This document shows positions 57,346 through 64,000 of a stretch of DNA of 64,000 bases, piece after piece. Numbering within the stretch: the first letter of the stretch is position 1; each line of letters opens with the position of its first letter. This DNA is from Nectonema munidae (Eukaryota > Nematomorpha > Nectonematoida > Nectonematidae), in the NCBI GenBank assembly GCA_030549495.1, contig JAUIRK010000278.1, positions 186,001 to 250,000 of the forward strand, in the 5' to 3' direction. The position numbers and the translations under genes are program-made. The notes beneath the pieces are model-generated. The model had not been told where the DNA came from. It saw only the letters and a list, made by a program, of their open reading frames with translations, and did no database searches.

Positions 57346-59327
57346 GTTGATTGAGTGCTCGTCGTTTGTTCCTGCCTGTGTTTGAGTGCTCCCTGTTTTT
57401 GCCTGTATGTGCTTCCTGTTTGTACCTTCCTATGTTTGAGTGCCCTCTGTTGGTGCTTTCTGTGTTAAAGTGCTCCCTTTTTGTGCCTGAATCTGTTTAA
57501 GTGCTCCCTGTTTGAGCTTGCATGTGTTTAAGTGTTCCCTGTTTGTGCCAGCCTATGTTTAAGTCCTCCCTGTTAGTGCCTGCCTGTGTTTGAGTGCTCC
57601 CTTTTTGAGCCTGCCTGTGTTTGGGTGCTCCTTGTTTGTGTCTGCCTGTGTTATAGTGCCCCATGTTTGAGTGCCTCCTGTTTATGCCTGCTTGTTTTTG
57701 AATGCCCCCTGTTGGTGCTTGCCTGTGTTAAAGTGTTCCCTTTTTGCGCCTGTCTGTGTTTAAGTCAACCCTGTTTGTGCCTTCCTGTGTTTGAGTGCTC
57801 CCTGTTTGAGCCTTCCTGTGTTTGAATGCTCCTTGTTTGTGACTGCCTGTGTTATAGTGGCCCTTGTTTGTGCCTGCCTCTGTTTGAGTGCCTCCTGTTG
57901 TTTGAGTGCTCCTTGTTTGTGTCTGTCCGTGCTTGAGTGCCCATATTTGTGCCTGCCTATGTTTGAGTGCCTTCTGTTTGTGCCTGCCTGTGTTTGTGTC
58001 CTCCTTGTTTGTGCGTTCCTGTGTTTGTGTGGCCCCTGTAGGTGTTTACCTGTTTTAAAGTGCTCCCTTTTTCTGCCTGAATCTGTTTAAGTTTTACCTG
58101 TTTGTGCTTGCATGTGTTTAAGTTTTCCCTGTTTGTGCCTGCCTGTGTTTAAATCCTCCCTGTTTGTGCCTGCCTGTGTTTGAGTGCTCCCTGTTTATGC
58201 CTGCCTGTGTTTGAGTGCTCCCTGTTTGAATCTGCCTGTGTTTGAGTGCTCCTTATTTGTGTCTGCCTGTGTTATAGTGTCCCATGTTTGAGTCCCTCTT
58301 GTTTTTGCCTGCTTGTGCCTTCCTGTGTTTGAATGCCCCTTGTTAGTGCTTGCCTGTGTTAAAGTACTCCCTTTTTGAGCCTGAATCTGTTTAAGTGCTC
58401 CCTGTTTGTGCCTGCCTGTGTTTAAGTCCACCCTGTTTGTACCTGCATGTGTTGGGTTTTCCCTGTTTGAGCCCTTGTTTGAACCTGCCTGCGTTTGAGT
58501 GCTCCGTGTTTGTGTTTGCCTGTGTTATAGTTCCCCATGTTTGAGTGCCTCCTGTTTATGCCTCATTGTGTTTGAATGCCCCCTGTTGGTGTTTGCCTGT
58601 GTTAAAGTGCTCCCTTTTTGTGCCTGTCTCTGTTTAAGTGCTCTCTGTTTGTGCCTGCCTGTGTTTAAGTCAACCCTATTTGTGCCTGCGTGTGTTGGGT
58701 TCTCCCTGTTTGAGTGCCTGCCTGTGTTTAAGTGCTCCTTGTTTCTGCTTGACTATTGTTTAAGTCCTACCTGTGTTTAAGTGCTCCTTGTTTGTGCCTG
58801 CCTGTGTTTGAGTGCTCTCCTATTTTGCCTATGTGTGTTTGAGTGCCCTCTGTTGGTACTTGCCTGTGTTTAAGTGTTCCCTTTTTGTGCCTAAATCTGT
58901 TTAAGTGCTTGCATGTGGTTAAGTCCACACTGTTTGTGCCTGCCTGTGTGGGTGCTCGCTGTGTTTTGAGTGCCTGCCTGTGTTTAAGTGCTCCCTTCTC
59001 TCCTTGCCCTCGTTGTTTGTGTCTGACTGTGTTTGGATGCTCCCTGTTGATTTAGTGCTCGTTGTTTGTTAATGCCTGTGTTTGAGTGCTCTCTGTTTGT
59101 AACTGCCTGTGTTTGAGTGTCACTTGTTTGCGCCTGCCTGTGTCTAAGTGCTGGCTGTTTGTGCCTGCCTGTGTTTAATTCCACCTTGTTTGTGCTTGCG
59201 TATGTTGGGTTCTCCCTATTTGAGTGCCTGCCTGTGTTGTGCTCCCTGTTTCTGCCTGCTTATTGTTTAAGTCCTATCTGTGTTTAAGTGCTCCTTGTTT
59301 GTGCCTGACCGTGTTTGGGTGCTTCCT
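57346..59327 (+). repeat. Higher-order unit, short form (1982 bp)
   Basis: Fourth unit of the second super-repeat, with the single GAATGCCCCCTGTTGG junction (about 57703). It has the same length as the other short units to within 7 bp (1977, 1984, 1982). Confidence 0.87.
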
Positions 59328-61340
59328 GTTGATTGAGTGCTCGTCGTTTGTTCCTGCCTGTGTTTGAGTGCTCCCTGTTTTTGCCTGTATATGCTTCCTG
59401 TTTGTACCTTCCTATGTTTGAGTGCCCTCTGTTGGTGCTTGTCTGTGTTAAAGTGCTCCCTTTTTGTGCCTGAATCTGTTTAAGTGCTCCCTGTTTGAGC
59501 TTGCATGTGTTTAAGTGTTCCCTGTTTGTGCCAGCCTGTGTTTAAGTCCTCCCTGTTAGTGCCTGCCTGTGTTTGAGTGCTCCCTTTTTGAGCCTGCCTG
59601 TGTTTGGGTGCTCCTTGTTTGTGTCTGCCTGTTTGCCCCATGTTTGAGTGCCTCCTGTTTATGCCTGCTTGTTTTTGAATGCCCCCTGTTGGTGCTTGCC
59701 TGTGTTAAAGTGCTCCCTTTTTGGCCTGTCTGTTTATTTTTTGTTTAATTGTTTGTTGTGTGTTGGTTTCCTTTTGGGTTTTTGTTGTTGTTTGTTGTGT
59801 TTTCTTTGTTTTTATTTTTTTTAAGTTCTTTGGCCTGCTGTGTTTAAGTCAACCCTGTTTGTGCCTTCCTGTGTTTGAGTGCTCCCTGATTGAGCCTTCC
59901 TGTGTTTGAGTGCCTCCTGTTGTTTGAGTGCTCCCTGTTTGTGTCTGTCTGTGCTTGAGTGCCCCATATTTGTGCCTGCCTATGTTTGAGTGCCTTCTGT
60001 TTGTGCCTGCCTGTGTTTGTGTCCTCCTTGTTTGTGCGTTCCTGTGTTTGTGTGGCCCCTGTAGGTGTTTACCTGTTTTAAAGTGCTCCCTTTTTCTGCC
60101 TGAATCTGTTTAAGTGCTACCTGTTTGTGCTTGCATGTGTTTAAGTTTTCCCTGTTTGTGCCTGCCTGTGTTTAAATCCTCCCTGTTTGTGCCTGCCTGT
60201 GTTTGAGTGCTCCCTGTTTGTGCCTGTGTTTGAGTGCTCCCTGTTTGAATCTGCCTGTGTTTGAGTGCTCCTTATTTGTGTCTGCCTGTGTTATAGTGTC
60301 CCATGTTTGAGTCCCTCTTGTTTTTGCCTGCTTGTGCCTTCCTGTGTTTGAATGCCCTTGTTAGTGCTTGCCTGTGTTAAAGTACTCCCTTTTTGAGCCT
60401 GAATCTGTTTAAGTGCTCCCTGTTTGTGCCTGCCTGTGTTTAAGTCCACCCTGTTTGTACCTGCGTGTGTTGGGTTTTCCCTGTTTGAGCCCTTGTTTGA
60501 ACCTGCCTGCGTTTGAGTGCTCCGTGTTTGTGTTTGCCTGTGTTATAGTTCCCCATGTTTGAGTGCCTCCTGTTTATGCCTCATTGTGTTTGAATGCCCC
60601 CTGTTGGTGTTTGCCTGTGTTAAAGTGCTCCCTTTTTGTGCCTGTCTCTGTTTAAGTGCTCTCAGTTTGTGCCTGCCTGTGTTTAAGTCAACCCTATTTG
60701 TGCCTGCGTGTGTTGGGTTCTCCCTGTTTGAGTGCCTGCCTGTGTTTAAGTGCTCCTTGTTTCTGCTTGACTATTGTTTAAGTCCTACCTGTGTTTAAGT
60801 GCTCCTTGTTTGTGCCTGCCTGTGTTTGAGTGCTCCCTATTTTGCCTGCCTGTGTTTGAGTGCCCTCTGTTGGTACTTGCCTGTGTTTAAGTGTTCCCTT
60901 TTTGTGCCTAAATCTGTTTAAGTGCTTGCATGTGGTTAGGTCCACACTGTTTGTGCCTGCCTGTGTCGGGTGCTCGCTGTTTTTGAGTGCCTGTCTGTGT
61001 TTAAGTGCTCCCTTCTCTCCTTGCCCTCGTTGTTTGTGTCTGACTGTGTTTGGATGCTCCCTGTTGATTTAGTGCTCGTTGTTTGTTAATGCCTGTGTTT
61101 GAGTGCTCTCTGTTTGTAACTGCCTGTGTTTGAGTTACCTGTTTGCGCCTGCCTGTGTCTAAGTGCTCGCTGTTTGTGCCTGCCTGTGTTTAATTCCACC
61201 TTGTTTGTGCTTGCGTATGTTGGGTTCTCCCTATTTGAGTGCCTGCCTGTGTTTGTCCCTGTTTCTGCCTGCTTATTGTTTAAGTCCTACCTGTGTTTAA
61301 GTGCTCCTTGTTTGTGCCTGACCGTGTTTGGGTGCTTCCT
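59328..61340 (+). repeat. Higher-order unit, short form with degraded patch (2013 bp)
   Basis: The short-form junction is present near 59675, so this is a second short unit in succession. It differs by a T/G-rich patch (about 59735-59830) and by loss of two monomers near 59900, where GCCTTCCTGTGTTTGAG joins directly to TGCCTCCTGTTG. Confidence 0.82.
59735..59830. other. T/G-rich patch without recognisable monomers
   Basis: About 95 bp consists almost only of T and G, with C nearly absent and long T runs. Monomer structure is lost although both sides are clean satellite. It resembles the ragged blocks of other units in a more extreme form. A consensus error in the assembly is as likely as a real sequence. 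Confidence 0.6.
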
Positions 61341-64000
61341 GTTGATTGAGTGCTCGTCGTTTGTTCCTGCCTGTGTTTGAGTGCTCCCTGTTTTTGCCTG
61401 TATGTGCTTCCTGTTTGTGCCTTCCTGTGTTTAAGTGCCCTCTGTTGGTGCTTGCCTGTGTTAAAGTGCTCCCTTTTTGTGCCTGAATCTGTTTAAGTGC
61501 TCCCTGTTTGAGCTTGCATGTGTTTAAGTGTTCCCTGTTTGTGCCAGCCTGTGTTTAAGTCCCCCCTGTTTCCTGCCTGTGTTTGAGTGCTCCCTTTTTG
61601 AGCCTGCCTGTGTTTGGGTGCTCCTTGTTTGTGTCTGCCTGTGTTATAGTGCCCCATGTTTGAGTGCCTCCTGTTTATGCCTGCTTGTGTTTGAATGCCC
61701 CCTGTTGGTGTTTGCCTGTGTTAAAGTGCTCCCTTTTTGTGCCTGTTTCTGTTTAAGTCCTCCCTGTTTGTGCCTGCCTGTGTTTGAATGCTCCCTTTTT
61801 GCGCCTGCCTGTGTTTGAGTGCTCCCTGTTTGTGCCTGCCTGTGTTTTAGTGCCCCTTGTTTGTGCTCCTTTGTTTAGTGCCTCCCTGTTTGAGTGCTCC
61901 CTTTTGTTTGTGCTTGAGTGCCCCTGTTTGGGTGCCTGCCTGTGTTTGAGTGCCTCCTTGTTGTGCCTGCCTGTGTTTGTGTCCTCCCTGTTTTGTTCCT
62001 TAGTCTTTTAAGTGCCCCTTTTTGTGCCTGCCTCTGTTTAAGTGTCCCTGTTTGTGCTTGCATGTGTTTAATTTCCCTGTTTGTGCCTGCCTGTGTTTAA
62101 CTCCTCCCTGTTTGTGCCTGCCTTGTTTGTGTTCGGTTTTCTGCCTGTGTTTGAGTGCTCCCTGTTTGAGCCTGCCTGTGTTTGAGTGCTCCTTATTTGT
62201 GTCTGCCTGTGTTATAGTGCCCCATGTTTGAGTGCCTCCTGTTTATGCCTGCTTGTGTTTGAATGCCCCCTGTTGGTGTTTGCCTGTGTTAAAGTGCTCC
62301 CTTTTTGTGCCTGTTTCTGTTTAAGTGCTCGCTGTTTGTGCCTGCCTATGTTTAAGTCAACCCTGTTTGTGCATGCGTGTGTTGGGTTCTCCCTGTTTTA
62401 GTGCCTGCCTGTGTTTAAGTGCTCCTTGTTTCTGCTTGACTATTGTTTAAGTCCTACCTGTTTTTAAGTACTACTTGTTTGTGCCTGCCTGTGTTTGAGT
62501 GCTTCCTATTTTGCCTGTTTGTGTTTGAGTACCCTCTGTTGGTACTTGCCTGTGTTTAAGTGTTCCCTTTTTGTGCTTAAATCTGTTTAAGTGCTTGCAT
62601 GTGGTTAAGTCCACCCTGTTTGTGCCTTCCTGTGTTTGAGTGCTCCTTGTTTGTGACTGCCTGTGTTATAGTGCCCCATGTTTGTGCCTGCCTCTGTTTG
62701 AGTGCCTCCTGTTTTTTGAGTGCTCCCTGTTTGTGTCTGTCCGTGCTTGACTGCCCCATATTTGTGCCGGCCTGTGTTTGAGTGCCTTCTGTTTGTGCGT
62801 TCCTGTATTTGTGTGGCCCCTGTATGTGTTTACCTGTTTTAAAGTGCCTCCCTTTTTCTGCCTGAATCTGTTTAAGTGCTACCTGTTTGGGCTTGCATGT
62901 GTTTAAGTTTTCCCTGTTTGTGCCTGCCTGTGTTTAAATCCTCCCTGTTTGTGCCTGCCTGTGTTTGAGTGCTCCCTGTTTGAACCTGCCTGTGTTTGAG
63001 TGCTCCTTATTTGTGTCTGCCTGTGTTATAGTGTCCCATGTTTGAGTCCCTCTTGTTTTGCATGCGTTGTGCCTTCCTATGTTTGAATGCCCCTTGTTGG
63101 TGCTTGCCTGTGTTAAAGTACTCCCTTTTTGAGCTTGAATCTGTTTAAGTGCTCCCTGGTTGTGCCTGCCTGTGTTTAAGTCAACCCTGTTTGTGCCTGC
63201 GTGTGTTGGGTTCTCCCTGTTTGAGTGCCTGCCTGTGTTTAAGTGCTCCTTGTTTCTGCTTGACTATTGTTTAAGTCCTACCTGTGTTTAAGTACTCCTT
63301 GTTTGAGTGCTCCCTATTTTGCCTAGGTTTGAGTGCTCCCTATTTTGCCTGTTTGTGTTTCAGTACCCTCTGTTGGTACTTGCCTGTGTTTAAGTGTTCC
63401 CTTTTTGTGCTTAAATCTGTTTGCATGTGGTTAAGTCCACCCTGTTTGTGCCTTCCTGTGTTTGAGTGCTCCTTGTTTGTGACTGCCTGTGTTATAGTTC
63501 CCCATGTTTGTGCCTGCCTCTTGTTTGAGTGCTCCCTGTTTGTGTCTGTCCGTGCTTGAGTGCCCCATATTTGTGCCTGCCTGTGTTTGAGTGCCTGCCT
63601 GTGTTTGTGTCCTCCTTGTTTGTGCGTTCCTGTGTTTGTGTGGCCCCTGTAGGTGTTTAGCTGTTTTAAAGTGCTCCCTTTTTCTGCCTGAATCTGTTTA
63701 AGTTTTACCTGTTTGTGCTTGCATGTGTTTAAGTTTTCCCTGTTTGGGCCTGCCTGTGTTTAAATCCTCCCTGTTTGTGCCTGCCTGTGTTTGAGTGCTC
63801 CCTGTTTGTGCCTGCCTGTGTTTGAGCGCTCCCTGTTTGAATCTGCCTGTGTTTGAGTGCTCCTTATTTGTGTCTGCCTGTGTTATAGTGTCCCATGTTT
63901 GAGTCCCTCTTGTTTTTGCCTGCTTGTGCCTTTCTGTGTTTGAATGCCCCTTGTTGGTGCTTGCCTGTGTTAAAGTACTCCCTTTTTGAGCCTAAATCTG
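61341..64000 (+). repeat. Last, open-ended higher-order stretch
   Basis: After the final marker at 61341 no further marker is met before the window ends, so this unit is longer than 2.6 kb or has lost its marker. It holds a ragged patch (about 61855-62150), after which a segment like 61590-61780 is repeated at 62150-62400. A small local duplication of GAGTGCTCCCTATTTTGCCT occurs near 63305-63347. Confidence 0.75.

Larger units (their letters stand above)
39739..64000 (+). repeat. 31-bp satellite array, block B
   Basis: This is the same monomer family and orientation as block A, resuming after the island and running off the window end. It is dominated by the higher-order unit. No gene, transposon or unrelated sequence interrupts it apart from a T/G-rich degraded patch at about 59735-59830. 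Confidence 0.96.

Noticed and set aside
59721-59909. Open frame of 62 codons with a hydrophobic N-terminal half
   Set aside because: It translates the T/G-rich degraded patch and adjoining satellite. The patch itself may be a consensus error.
2091-64000. Calling the array a centromere
   Set aside because: Higher-order structure alone does not show centromere function. No CENP-B-box-like motif is visible in the monomer, which has no CpG, and there is no chromatin evidence.

Overview
The window is almost entirely non-coding satellite DNA from a eukaryotic, probably animal, nuclear genome. The evidence is about 60 kb of tandem repeat built on a 31-bp monomer, AT-rich flanking DNA with no dense genes, and a relic of a piggyBac-type transposase. 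The species cannot be named from the sequence. I find no intact gene, no RNA gene and no CRISPR array.

Layout. Positions 1-2090 are AT-rich flank. They hold a broken fragment of the 3' end of a piggyBac-like transposase (minus strand, 779-1110), bracketed by two direct copies of a 104-bp repeat (653-756 and 1131-1234), with a partial third copy near 226-298. An imperfect inverted repeat (1830-1953) lies just before the array. The satellite begins abruptly at about 2091 and runs to 38520. A 1.2-kb AT-rich island (about 38521-39738) with several small hairpins interrupts it. The satellite then resumes and continues past the window end at 64000.

Inside the satellite there are several levels of order. 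Level 1 is the 31-bp monomer, with variants of about 28-31 bp (reference copy 2774-2804). Level 2 is a higher-order unit, clearest at 24961-32892 and 41814-61340. It has a long form of about 2.24-2.28 kb and a short form of about 1.98 kb; the short form lacks about 300 bp lying between two copies of a short motif. Level 3 is a run of three long units and one short unit (about 8.75 kb), seen twice in succession (41814-50588 and 50589-59327). A 3.2-kb stretch at about 28.1-31.3 kb reappears nearly unchanged at about 47.2-50.4 kb. The left part of the array (2091-24960) is ordered differently: shorter modules plus pairwise duplications at offsets of 4.9 to 8.3 kb. The region around the island (about 33-41.8 kb) is the most irregular.

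Both strands carry many open frames of 60 to 214 codons. These follow from the monomer: 31 bp shifts the frame by one each copy, and the minus-strand consensus has no stop in any frame. I therefore treat them as by-products and not as genes. Clusters of small deletions recur in the same 300-bp sub-block of several long units. They may be assembly or consensus error where long and short units were mixed, and should be checked against raw reads before any biological reading.
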